From an uncultured Alphaproteobacteria bacterium (GTDB lineage: Bacteria > Pseudomonadota > Alphaproteobacteria > HIMB59 > GCA-002718135), in the NCBI GenBank assembly GCA_902620285.1, contig CACNHT010000011.1, positions 1-41,693 on the forward strand: DNA of 41,693 bases, in the 5' to 3' direction. Shown piece after piece: positions 1 through 11,360 of the stretch. How positions within the stretch are numbered: position 1 is the stretch's first letter; the number at the start of each line of letters is the position of its first letter. Under the pieces are notes generated by a model. That model was not told the DNA's origin, searched no databases, and saw nothing but the letters and a program-made list of their open reading frames with translations. The translations under genes and the position numbers were made by a program.

Positions 1-494
1 TTTTTTGAGTTATCAATTCTACCTAAACCGAATTCTCCACATTTTAGATTTCCAACTTTTGGGCCAATAAACTCATGACCACTATCTTTTAATAATCTAA
101 TATTTTTTTGATTAATTTTATTATGCCACATAAAGCTATTCATTGCTGGGACAAACAAAATTTTTTTATTTGAAGCAAGTAACGTATTAGAAGCTAAATT
201 ATCTCCATATCCATTAGCAAACTTAGCAATAGAATTGGCTGTAGATGGACACACAACTATTATATCATTAGCTCTTGATAAATTAATATGAAGCATCTTA
301 TTTTTTTTCTCATCTTCATCAGTAAATATTCTATTTTTAATTAATTTTTTTATATCTGATATTTTTACATATTTCTTTGCCTCTTTAGTTAGAATGCAGC
401 TAATTTTAACTTCTTTAATATTCAGCAAAGCAATAATGTCTTTACATCGAGATGCAGCAATCGAGCCAGTTATTATAAATAAAATTTTATTCAT
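1..494 (-). CDS. coaBC: Phosphopantothenoylcysteine decarboxylase/ligase CoaBC, N-terminal part (cut by window edge)
   Basis: This is the first ~164 residues of the bifunctional coenzyme A enzyme, which joins cysteine to phosphopantothenate and then decarboxylates the product with FMN. The ATG is at 494-492 and reading continues off the left edge. The CoaC flavoprotein domain is recognisable: an N-terminal GSIAAS segment, an HINLSRA block holding the expected active-site His, a CPSTANSIAKFANG block, VPAMN, and KCGEFGLGRI with the expected Cys. The start overlaps the ubiE stop by one base (TAATG), so the two are translationally coupled in one minus-strand unit. In many alphaproteobacteria ubiB lies between ubiE and coaBC; here it is absent. 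The CoaB half lies outside the window, so completeness cannot be judged. Confidence 0.93.
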   Translation of the reverse strand, partial: MNKILFIITGSIAASRCKDIIALLNIKEVKISCILTKEAKKYVKISDIKKLIKNRIFTDEDEKKNKMLHINLSRANDIIVVCPSTANSIAKFANGYGDNLASNTLLASNKKILFVPAMNSFMWHNKINQKNIRLLKDSGHEFIGPKVGNLKCGEFGLGRIDNSK

Positions 495-1225
495 TACAGT
501 TTATAGCCAGTATGGATTGCTACAATTCCATTAAATAGATTAATAGTCTCGACTTTATTAAATCCACAATCACGTAAATTTTTACTTAGCTCTTCTTGAG
601 ATGGAAATAAATCAATACTTTCACTCAAATAGTTATAAGCATTTTTATCTTTTGCAACTATTTCTCCTAACAGAGGTAAGATCTTTGCTTTGTAAATTTT
701 ATATGAACTTGATATCAAAGATGATTTAGGTGTACTAAATTCTAAGCAACAATATTTACCACCAGGTTTAAGAACTCTGTAAGCCTCTTTTATAGATAAT
801 AAATATTCGGTCACATTTCTTAAGCAGAAAGAAATAGTGTATTTATCAAAAAAATTATTCTTAAAATTTAATTTTTCAGCATTACCAATAAAATATTTTA
901 TATTTTTTTCTTTTTTTAATCTTTTTCTTCCTTCTAATAACATTTCTTCATTTAGATCCAAAAGATAAAGGCTGGTTGGCAAATTTTCTTTTAAAATTTC
1001 ACTGGCAATATCACCAGAACCAGAACCAACATCCAAGATAATTTCATTTTCTTTAAGATCTACAGTCTCTACAAACCTTTTTTTCCATAAACGATGCATG
1101 CCTAAACTCATTAAGTCATTCATTATATCGTAGCTTGGAGCTACGCTAGTAAATACATTCTGAACAAGTTTAGTCTTTTGTTTTGAATTTACTTTTGTAT
1201 AACCAAAATTATAATCTTTTTTCAT
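494..1225 (-). CDS. ubiE: Demethylmenaquinone/demethylubiquinone C-methyltransferase UbiE
   Basis: A SAM-dependent C-methyltransferase of quinone biosynthesis, 243 aa, close to the usual ~250. Visible are the SAM-binding motif I (ILDVGSGSGDIA), the family segment FTSVAPSYDIMNDLMSLGMHR near the N-terminus, SFCLRNV, and RVLKPGGKYCCLEFS. The start chosen is the ATG at 1225 (MKKDYNFGYTKV). The open frame extends 26 codons further upstream to 1303, but that extension is antisense to the conserved first codons of mutM and looks unlike UbiE. The start codon is one base from the mutM start codon on the other strand. The stop overlaps the coaBC start (TAATG). Without ubiB in between, quinone methylation is coupled directly to CoA synthesis. 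Confidence 0.95.
   Translation of the reverse strand: MKKDYNFGYTKVNSKQKTKLVQNVFTSVAPSYDIMNDLMSLGMHRLWKKRFVETVDLKENEIILDVGSGSGDIASEILKENLPTSLYLLDLNEEMLLEGRKRLKKEKNIKYFIGNAEKLNFKNNFFDKYTISFCLRNVTEYLLSIKEAYRVLKPGGKYCCLEFSTPKSSLISSSYKIYKAKILPLLGEIVAKDKNAYNYLSESIDLFPSQEELSKNLRDCGFNKVETINLFNGIVAIHTGYKL
1188..1215 (+). promoter_or_regulatory. Candidate sigma70 promoter of mutM inside ubiE codons
   Basis: A perfect TATAAT lies at 1210-1215 and a TTTACT at 1188-1193, 16 bp apart. The expected start of transcription is near 1222, about 5 nt before the mutM ATG at 1227. The element lies wholly within the opposite-strand codons of ubiE, where the TATAAT complement spells part of Tyr-Asn. AT-rich sequence yields chance matches, so this is a candidate only. 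Confidence 0.45.
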
Positions 1226-1226
1226 T

Positions 1227-2045
1227 ATGCCAGAATTACCTGAAGTTGAAACTACAGTTAAAGGACTTACTGTAATATTGAAACAAAAAATATTTAATGT
1301 CAAAATTCATACATCAAAACTTCGTTTTAAAATTCCAAATAATATAATTAATATACTACGTAATTCCAAGATATCCAACCTAAGACGCATAGCGAAGTTC
1401 ATTATCATAGATTTAGATACAAATTATTCTCTAGTAATACATCTGGGAATGTCAGGAAGATTAAAAATTGCCGATAAAGGCTACAAAAGAATAAAACATG
1501 ATCATTTTCTACTATACTTTTTAAGTAAAAAGATACTGGTTTATCATGATCCAAGGAAATTTGGTTTTATAGATATAGTACAAACAAAAGATCTACTAAA
1601 ACAGAAGTATATATTGAGTTTGGGTATAGATGCACTGAGTCCAGATCTTACTGCACAAATTATATTTAATAAAATCTCAAAATCTGAGGTTCCAATAAAG
1701 CAGATTTTACTCAATCAAAAATTAATTGCTGGCATAGGTAATATCTACGCATCGGAAATTCTATTTGATTCTAAAATTTCACCACTTACTTTGGGTAAGG
1801 ATTTAAAAATTAGTCTCATTATGAAACTAATTAAGTCAATTAGAAAAATTTTAAAGAACGCAATTAAATACGGTGGGTCGACTATACGAGATTATAGATC
1901 AATTGACGGCACATTAGGAAATTTTCAGTCTAATTTTAAAGTATATGACAAAGAGGGAAAAAAAATACGTGGCGATGAGGTAAAAAAGATTGTTCAGTAT
2001 GGAAGATCTACATTTTATTGTCCAAAACTTCAAAATAATAAGTAA
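1227..2045 (+). CDS. mutM: Formamidopyrimidine-DNA glycosylase MutM (Fpg) with degenerate zinc finger
   Basis: Base-excision repair glycosylase/AP-lyase that removes 8-oxoguanine and formamidopyrimidines, 272 aa. The N-terminus MPELPEVETT supplies the catalytic Pro and Glu after Met removal. Also present are RRIAKF with Lys57, HLGMSGRLK, GIGNIYASE and GGSTIRDY. The C-terminal zinc-finger region (about residues 239-268) keeps the fold-specific end, including GRSTFYCP with the DNA-contacting Arg260. Of the four zinc cysteines only C265 remains: the first pair is replaced within GKKIRGDEV and the last within CPKLQ. Metal binding is therefore unlikely. Zincless fingers that keep the beta-hairpin are known in relatives of this family such as NEIL1, so activity may persist. 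The gene runs head-to-head with ubiE (1 nt gap) and is followed by rpsT. Confidence 0.95.
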   Translation: MPELPEVETTVKGLTVILKQKIFNVKIHTSKLRFKIPNNIINILRNSKISNLRRIAKFIIIDLDTNYSLVIHLGMSGRLKIADKGYKRIKHDHFLLYFLSKKILVYHDPRKFGFIDIVQTKDLLKQKYILSLGIDALSPDLTAQIIFNKISKSEVPIKQILLNQKLIAGIGNIYASEILFDSKISPLTLGKDLKISLIMKLIKSIRKILKNAIKYGGSTIRDYRSIDGTLGNFQSNFKVYDKEGKKIRGDEVKKIVQYGRSTFYCPKLQNNK

Positions 2046-2063
2046 TTCTTTAATAAATATTAA

Positions 2064-2091
2064 TTGACTTAATTTATTTTGAATTTATAGC
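2064..2091 (+). promoter_or_regulatory. Candidate sigma70 promoter of rpsT
   Basis: TTGACT at 2064-2069 and TATAGC at 2086-2091 are separated by 16 bp in the 52-bp mutM-rpsT gap. Transcription would begin about 7 nt downstream, at or next to the rpsT ATG (2098). The mRNA would then be leaderless or nearly so, and no Shine-Dalgarno sequence is visible before the ATG. Confidence 0.5.
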
Positions 2092-2097
2092 ACCCAT

Positions 2098-2358
2098 ATG
2101 GCTAACCATGCTTCAGCAAAAAAAAGATCAAGACAGAACAAAACTAGAAATACTATTAATTCTCAATACCTATCGAAATTTAGAAACGCTCTAAATAAGT
2201 TTAGAATATCAGTAGAAGCAAAAAATGAGGAAGAAATCCAAAAATCCTTTAGCAATGTCAACTCCATAATGGCCAGAGCATCCAAAAAAGGTATTTTTAA
2301 AAAAGAATACATATCCAGAAAGTTATCCTCTTTATCAAAACATATTTCAAAAAAATAA
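2098..2358 (+). CDS. rpsT: 30S ribosomal protein S20
   Basis: A small, highly basic 86-aa primary binding protein of 16S rRNA. The N-terminus MANHASAKKRSRQ and the pattern of helical Lys/Arg-rich segments match S20 (typical length 85-90). Its position between mutM and dnaA is the usual alphaproteobacterial arrangement. The stop is followed by T-rich sequence, but no GC-stemmed terminator hairpin is visible, so read-through into dnaA is possible. A promoter candidate precedes it. Confidence 0.97.
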   Translation: MANHASAKKRSRQNKTRNTINSQYLSKFRNALNKFRISVEAKNEEEIQKSFSNVNSIMARASKKGIFKKEYISRKLSSLSKHISKK

Positions 2359-2503
2359 ATTTTTTTTAATTTTTTTCACTTTTCTTCTTGCTAAAAATAC
2401 TTAAAGAGTGTTGATTAAGTAAATTAATTTGGTGATTAATTTTACGACTTTTGATTTTTTTCGTAGAATTATATTTAGTAAAAAATCGTCTTGTTGGGGG
2501 AAA

Positions 2504-3898
2504 ATGGATAATACATCTACTATTATTGACGAAAGTAAATGGTTATCCTTTAAAAAAAATCTTAAAAAAAATGTTGGTGATTCTGCTTTTAATAATTGGC
2601 TAAAGCACCTTCAATATGTTTCATTAGATCAAAATACAATTACGTTTTCTGTTCCAACAAAGTTTTTGAGAGATTGGATAGTAAATAATTATTCAGACAA
2701 AATTAAAACTGAAGCTAAGAATTTTATTGATAAGGTAGACACAATAAAATTTGTTGTAAAACCAACTGGAGGCAGAATAGTTCCTGGAACAACTAGAACT
2801 ATTAAGAGTACTGACAACCATTGGAAATCAACCATGGATTTAAGATCTAATCAATCTTCTACCTATCCCAATGAATTTGGTGCTCCCTTAGATCCTAGAT
2901 TTACATTTGAAAACTTTGTTGTTGGAAAGCCTAATGAACTTGCATTTGCAGCTTCTCAAAGAGTATCTGAAGCAGATAAAATAACATTTAACCCACTTTT
3001 TTTATGTGGTGGAGTTGGATTAGGTAAAACTCATTTAATGCATGCTATTGGATGGAAGATAAAACAACAACAACCTGATAGAAAAGTAATTTATTTATCA
3101 GCAGAAAAATTTATGTACCAATTTGTACGAGCATTAAGATACAAGGATACATCTGCTTTTAAAGAGCAATTTAGATCCATTGATGTTTTGATGATTGATG
3201 ATGTACAATTTATAAGCGGAAAAGATAATACTCAAGAGGAATTTTTTCATACATTTAATGCTTTAATAGAACAAAATAAACAAATAGTAATTTCAGCAGA
3301 TAAAACCCCTACAGATCTTGATGGTGTTCAAGAAAGGTTAAAATCTAGGCTTGGATGTGGCTTAGTTGCTGATATTCATCCCACTACTTACGAGTTAAGA
3401 TTGGGTATATTAATTGAAAAAGCACATAAGAGAGGGGTAGAAATACCTCCAAAGGTTTTAGAGTTTCTTTCACACAGAATCATTTCTAATGTTAGAGAAA
3501 TGGAAGGTGCCTTAAATAGATTGGTGGCTCATGCAACATTAGTTGGAACATCAATCACAGTTGAAACAGCACAATTAGTTCTTCAAGATTTATTAAAATC
3601 TTCTAATAAAAAAATAACTATTGAAGAAATTCAAAAAAAGGTTGCTGAACATTTTAACATTAGAATAACAGATATGCATTCACCAAGAAGATCTCGCTCT
3701 GTAGCTAGACCAAGACAAATAGCAATGTATTTAGCTAAATCAATTACTTCACGATCATTACCTGAAATTGGAAGAAAATTCGGTGGTAGAGATCACACGA
3801 CTGTTATGCATGCTGTTAAGAAAATTGAAGAACTTAAGCTTTCTGATGTTAATTTTAATGAAGATCTAGAATTACTTAAAAGACTTATAGATTCTTAA
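2504..3898 (+). CDS. dnaA: Chromosomal replication initiator DnaA
   Basis: AAA+ initiator that binds DnaA boxes and opens oriC, 464 aa. The N-terminal helical domain I runs from about residue 11. The Walker A GGVGLGKTH is near 159-167, and Walker B is VLMIDDVQF. The C-terminal domain IV carries the DnaA signature RRSRSVARPRQIAMYL and GGRDHTTVMHA. The chosen start is the ATG at 2504, preceded by GGGGGA at 2496-2501, one of the clearest Shine-Dalgarno sequences in the window. The frame is open upstream to a TTG at 2429, but that 25-residue extension does not resemble DnaA. The 145-bp gap before it is T-rich and holds no convincing DnaA-box cluster, so autoregulation or an adjacent oriC is not shown here. 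dnaN follows after 23 bp. Confidence 0.97.
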   Translation: MDNTSTIIDESKWLSFKKNLKKNVGDSAFNNWLKHLQYVSLDQNTITFSVPTKFLRDWIVNNYSDKIKTEAKNFIDKVDTIKFVVKPTGGRIVPGTTRTIKSTDNHWKSTMDLRSNQSSTYPNEFGAPLDPRFTFENFVVGKPNELAFAASQRVSEADKITFNPLFLCGGVGLGKTHLMHAIGWKIKQQQPDRKVIYLSAEKFMYQFVRALRYKDTSAFKEQFRSIDVLMIDDVQFISGKDNTQEEFFHTFNALIEQNKQIVISADKTPTDLDGVQERLKSRLGCGLVADIHPTTYELRLGILIEKAHKRGVEIPPKVLEFLSHRIISNVREMEGALNRLVAHATLVGTSITVETAQLVLQDLLKSSNKKITIEEIQKKVAEHFNIRITDMHSPRRSRSVARPRQIAMYLAKSITSRSLPEIGRKFGGRDHTTVMHAVKKIEELKLSDVNFNEDLELLKRLIDS

Positions 3899-3921
3899 TT
3901 CTTTTTATCATATGTTTAGAT

Positions 3922-5037
3922 ATGAAATTTAAAATTTTGCGCTCAAATTTATTTAAATCACTTTCTCATCTCCAAGGCATCGTTGATAAGAGAAATGCAC
4001 TTCCAATACTGGCAAATATTTTAATTGAAGCAAAAAATAACATATTGATATTATCCTCAACGGACATGGATATTTCTATAGTTGAAAAAATAGAATGTAA
4101 TGTTATTGAGAATGGATCAACAACTATTAATTCACAAATCTTATTTGATATAGTTAGAAAAATAGATGACAATAGTGAGATAGAAATAATTTCAAATGAT
4201 GGAAAATTATTAACTTTAAGAGCTAATGGATCAAGATTTTCTCTAGCTGCTTTACCTAAAGAAGATTATCCAATAATAGATCAAAATAATCCCGGTGCAA
4301 CTATTACGGTTAATTCAAGTATTCTCTTTAAATTGATTGACAAAACAAGATTTGCTATTTCAAATGAAGAAACAAGATATTTTTTAAATGGTTTATATTT
4401 TAATATTAATAATGAAGATAATAAAAGCGTAATAACTTTAGTTGGTACTGATGGACACCGTCTGGCTAAATTTAGTCATAAAATTGATTCAAATATAGAT
4501 AAAATATCTGGAGTGATAATACCCAAAAAAACTATTTACGAATTATCAAAGTTACTATCTGAAATAGATGAAGATATTCAAATATCAATTAGTTCTAATA
4601 AAATAATTTTTTTTATTGCTAATATAGTATTTATTTCTAAATTAATAGATGGAAGTTTTCCAGATTATAAAAGAGTTATACCAAATGATAATTCAAATAT
4701 TTTAACAATAAATAGACATAAATTATTATCAGCAGTTGATAGAGTAAGTACTATTGCTAATGAAAAATCCCCAGTAATAAAATTTAAACTTTTATCAAAT
4801 GTTTTAAATTTAAACACTATTAATACTGAAAACAGCACAGCTTCAGAGGATTTGAATACTAATTATAGCGGAGATGATATTGAAATTGGTTTTAATTCTA
4901 AATATATTATGGACATTGTTAATAATTTAGAAGATGAAGAAATATCTATAAAACTCAAAGATAATACCTCACCAATTATTGCTCAAGAAAATTCAAACTC
5001 AAACTTAGTATATGTTTTAATGCCAATGAGAGTTTAA
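3922..5037 (+). CDS. dnaN: DNA polymerase III sliding clamp (beta subunit)
   Basis: Ring-shaped processivity factor that tethers DNA polymerase III and other partners to DNA, 371 aa (family ~366-375). The start MKFKILRSNLFKSLSHLQGIV, the NALPILANILIEA block, GSFPDYKRVIP in the middle-to-C-terminal part, and the terminal VLMPMRV are all family hallmarks; the C-terminal end forms part of the partner-binding pocket. It sits between dnaA and recF, with only 3 nt to recF, so co-transcription is likely. The protein is Asn/Ile/Lys-rich, as expected from the base composition. Confidence 0.97.
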   Translation: MKFKILRSNLFKSLSHLQGIVDKRNALPILANILIEAKNNILILSSTDMDISIVEKIECNVIENGSTTINSQILFDIVRKIDDNSEIEIISNDGKLLTLRANGSRFSLAALPKEDYPIIDQNNPGATITVNSSILFKLIDKTRFAISNEETRYFLNGLYFNINNEDNKSVITLVGTDGHRLAKFSHKIDSNIDKISGVIIPKKTIYELSKLLSEIDEDIQISISSNKIIFFIANIVFISKLIDGSFPDYKRVIPNDNSNILTINRHKLLSAVDRVSTIANEKSPVIKFKLLSNVLNLNTINTENSTASEDLNTNYSGDDIEIGFNSKYIMDIVNNLEDEEISIKLKDNTSPIIAQENSNSNLVYVLMPMRV

Positions 5038-5040
5038 AAT

Positions 5041-8585
<3,545 letters not shown>

Positions 8586-8591
8586 AGTTTA

Positions 8592-9821
8592 ATGAATACA
8601 ATACTTCTTGGTAATCTCATAAAGATAAGATGGATTGCAATTTTTGGACAATTTTTAGCAGTTTTTTTTGTTTATAATATTGTCAATATTCAAATTCCAT
8701 TTTTTGAAACATTAACAATAATTTTGTTGTCTGTTGCAGTAAATTTTTTTTCATATTTTGAAGAAAGAAAAAATAAATCTATTACAAATATTAAAGCATT
8801 TTCTTTCTTGCTGTTTGATACTTTACAATTAGGCTTTTTACTCTTCTTGACAGGAGGTATAGTTAATCCATTTTCAATTTTAATTTTAGCACCCGTAATA
8901 ACCTCCGCCTCATATTTACCAGCGTTAATGACAGTCATATTATCAACTATATCGATAGTTATAATAATAATTCTAAATTTTTACTTTATACCCCTTGAAA
9001 TAGGATCTGACTTTTATTTACCTAAAATTTATACTTTTGGTTTAGTAGCATCTTTAATAATAACAGTAATTTTTATTGCAATTTATGCATATCTTTTTGC
9101 TAGTTCATCAAGAAAAATTTCTAATGCTTTATCTGTCTCTAAACTTCAAATTCTTAATCAAAAAAAAATAACTGAAGTTGGCTCATTAAGTGCAGCTGCA
9201 GCCCATGAATTAGGAACTCCTTTAAACACAATTTTTTTAGTTCTTAACGATTTATTAAAAGAAGAAAAGTTAAATAAAGATAAAAATATTGTTAAAGATA
9301 TTATTTTGTTAAAGTCACAGGCTGAAAGATGTAAAGAAATACTTCAGCGTTTTTCTAAAAATCCCCTCAAATTAAAAGATAATTTTCTTGAAAAAGTTAA
9401 AATTACAGATTTAATAAAGATTAACTTTGAAAAGTTTAATAAAAGTAAAAAATTGAAAATTAAAAATAATCTAATCAATGAAGAGCCTGAAATTATTTTC
9501 AAAGATGAAATGATGTATGCTTTAGGTAATATTATTCAAAATGCTATAATTTACTCTATTGAATTTGTGAATGCTGAAATAAATTACAATAAAAAAAATG
9601 TAAATATTATTATAACTGATGATGGTATGGGATTTTCAAAAGATATTATAGACAAATTAGGAGAGCCTTATATTTCAAAAAATAGCCAGGGCATGGGTCT
9701 AGGCATATTTATAGCTAAAAATTTAATTGAAAACATGGGTGGCAGTATGAAATTTTATAATTCGAAAGAAGAAAACGCTATTGTTGAAATTATATATGAT
9801 AACTCTATCTTAAGTATATGA
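8592..9821 (+). CDS. regB: Redox-sensing histidine kinase RegB (PrrB/ActS family)
   Basis: Membrane sensor kinase of the alphaproteobacterial global redox system, 409 aa. Several hydrophobic segments span about residues 8-170. The loop GGIVNPF at 88-94 is the conserved quinone-sensing motif. The H-box AAAAHELGTPLN carries His205. Cys247 in QAERCKEIL corresponds to the redox-active cysteine known from RegB. The ATP-binding N box (ALGNIIQNAI), DDGMGF and GMGLGIFIAK follow. The regA ATG overlaps the regB stop (ATGA), which implies coupling. With both sensor elements retained it probably still reports respiratory-chain redox state. It follows gyrB directly, which says nothing about targets. Identity is very likely from combined motifs. 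Confidence 0.93.
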   Translation: MNTILLGNLIKIRWIAIFGQFLAVFFVYNIVNIQIPFFETLTIILLSVAVNFFSYFEERKNKSITNIKAFSFLLFDTLQLGFLLFLTGGIVNPFSILILAPVITSASYLPALMTVILSTISIVIIIILNFYFIPLEIGSDFYLPKIYTFGLVASLIITVIFIAIYAYLFASSSRKISNALSVSKLQILNQKKITEVGSLSAAAAHELGTPLNTIFLVLNDLLKEEKLNKDKNIVKDIILLKSQAERCKEILQRFSKNPLKLKDNFLEKVKITDLIKINFEKFNKSKKLKIKNNLINEEPEIIFKDEMMYALGNIIQNAIIYSIEFVNAEINYNKKNVNIIITDDGMGFSKDIIDKLGEPYISKNSQGMGLGIFIAKNLIENMGGSMKFYNSKEENAIVEIIYDNSILSI

Positions 9822-10345
9822 CCATGAAGTTGTTGATTGTCGATGATGATCTACCTTTTAGAGAAAGACTAACAAGATCTATGGAAAAAAAAGGCTTTGA
9901 GGTAGTTTCCTCACCAGGATTTAAAGATTCTCTATCTAAGATATCAGTTACTAAGTTTGATTATGCAGTAGTTGATATGAGACTAGATGACGGCTCTGGG
10001 TTAGAACTAGTCAAGGAAATTCAGAGAGTCAGTCCTCAAACAAAATCACTACTGTTAACTGGGTACGGTAACATAGCTACTGCTGTTGCTGCTATCAAAT
10101 CTGGCGCTATAGATTATCTTCCCAAACCAGCAGAAATCGATCAAATTTATGATGCACTAACTAATTCTAAGGAAGTTTTGCCACCACCACCTGAAAATCC
10201 CATGACTGCTGACAGAATTAGATGGGAACATATTCAAAGAGTGTTTATACAGTGTAATAGAAATGTATCAGAAACTGCACGAAGATTAAGAATGCATAGA
10301 CGTACATTACAAAGAATACTGAATAAACATGCGCCAAGAGAATAG
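9818..10345 (+). CDS. regA: Redox response regulator RegA (PrrA/ActR family)
   Basis: DNA-binding partner of RegB, 175 aa, the usual compact length. The receiver domain has the acidic pocket VDDD near residue 9, the phospho-acceptor Asp53 in VVDMRLDDGSG, and Lys in LPKPAE. The proline linker PPPPENPM and the Fis-type helix-turn-helix NVSETARRLRMHRRTLQRIL are diagnostic of RegA/PrrA. A second in-frame ATG at 9824 is an alternative start. The 3' end overlaps the following glycosyltransferase gene by 17 bp. Targets in relatives include respiration, carbon and nitrogen genes; none can be assigned from this window. Confidence 0.95.
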   Translation: MTMKLLIVDDDLPFRERLTRSMEKKGFEVVSSPGFKDSLSKISVTKFDYAVVDMRLDDGSGLELVKEIQRVSPQTKSLLLTGYGNIATAVAAIKSGAIDYLPKPAEIDQIYDALTNSKEVLPPPPENPMTADRIRWEHIQRVFIQCNRNVSETARRLRMHRRTLQRILNKHAPRE

Positions 10346-11360
10346 TAAAATATTATCTATAGTTATACCAGTTTTTAATGAAATTAACTTTCTAAATAAA
10401 CTTTTTGATCAAATAAAATTACATTTCAATAAAGATAATATTGAAATTATAGTTGTTGACGATGGATCAACAGATGGTTCCTCTAAGGTTTTATACGAAT
10501 TAAAAGAAAAAAAGAATTATAAATATTCCTTCAAACTTATTAGGTTAGATATTAATTCAGGTAAAGGCAAAGCAATTCAAACAGGTATTAAAAATTCAAA
10601 AGGTGAATATATATTACTCCAAGACGCAGACTTAGAACTTGACACTAAAGATGCAAAAGAAATGTTTGATATGATAACAACAAATAAAGATATAAAATGT
10701 ATTTTTGGTAGCAGATATTTATCAGGCAAGTTAAAGAAGAATAATTATTTCTTTAATAATCTAGTTGGTAAAATTAATTCATTAATTTTTAATATTTTTT
10801 TCTCTCAGTCACTTAGCGATGTACATTGTGGTTTAAAAATTCTTCACAGAAGTGTAATTGATAAGATTAAACTAAGTGTAAATGATTTTGGAATAGAAAT
10901 TGATTTGGCTTCACAAATTGTAAGAAATAATTTTTTCATTTATGAATTTGGAGTCTCATATTTTTTTAGATCTAAAGCTCAGGGTAAAAAAATTACATGG
11001 ATTGATGGTTTAAAATCATTCTATTATTTAATAAAAGCAAGATTTTTTGATAACTCTGCCTCAACAAATTTATCCATTCTTTATTCCTCTATCTATATGG
11101 CCTTTGTTGGCTCACATTTTGGGATGGGTCTTGGAAACACACTTTTCATTATAATATTTTTTGTTTTAGGTTCCATACTTGGGATTCACTTCAAAATTTT
11201 AACTTCTACAGTAATATTTCTTTTTATTTTTATTGGATCACTATTCGGAAAAGGCAACGGAACAACATTGGCTGTAATACTTTTTTTTCTTTTAGGAATA
11301 TTTGTTGCAAAAAATTTAAAAAAAAATTTTCAAAATTCTAAGTTTAATAATTACTTTTAA
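10329..11360 (+). CDS. Membrane-anchored GT2 glycosyltransferase (dolichyl/undecaprenyl-phosphate sugar synthase type)
   Basis: Family 2 glycosyltransferase of the DPM1-like branch, 343 aa. The catalytic domain shows VIPVFNE near residue 12, VVDDGSTDGS near 42, LQDADLELD near 99 and FGSRYLSG. The C-terminal ~90 residues are a hydrophobic, Gly-rich run of probably three membrane segments. Such enzymes usually transfer a sugar from a nucleotide donor to a polyprenyl phosphate for use outside the membrane; the sugar here is unknown. The start overlaps regA by 17 bp, and the stop overlaps the convergent O-antigen-ligase-like gene by 17 bp. The adjoining envelope genes suggest a role in surface glycan building. 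Confidence 0.85.
   Translation: MRQENSKILSIVIPVFNEINFLNKLFDQIKLHFNKDNIEIIVVDDGSTDGSSKVLYELKEKKNYKYSFKLIRLDINSGKGKAIQTGIKNSKGEYILLQDADLELDTKDAKEMFDMITTNKDIKCIFGSRYLSGKLKKNNYFFNNLVGKINSLIFNIFFSQSLSDVHCGLKILHRSVIDKIKLSVNDFGIEIDLASQIVRNNFFIYEFGVSYFFRSKAQGKKITWIDGLKSFYYLIKARFFDNSASTNLSILYSSIYMAFVGSHFGMGLGNTLFIIIFFVLGSILGIHFKILTSTVIFLFIFIGSLFGKGNGTTLAVILFFLLGIFVAKNLKKNFQNSKFNNYF

Noticed and set aside
1226-1303. UbiE start at 1303 (26 extra residues)
   Set aside because: It would be antisense to the conserved first codons of mutM; the MKKDYNFGYTKV start at 1225 matches the family.
2342-2376. A/T palindrome at the rpsT stop as a Rho-independent terminator
   Set aside because: The stem is only A:T pairs from low-complexity runs, so it would not be stable enough to call.
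2429-2503. DnaA start at TTG 2429 (25 extra residues)
   Set aside because: The extension does not resemble DnaA, and the ATG at 2504 has a strong GGGGGA ribosome-binding site and the usual N-terminus.
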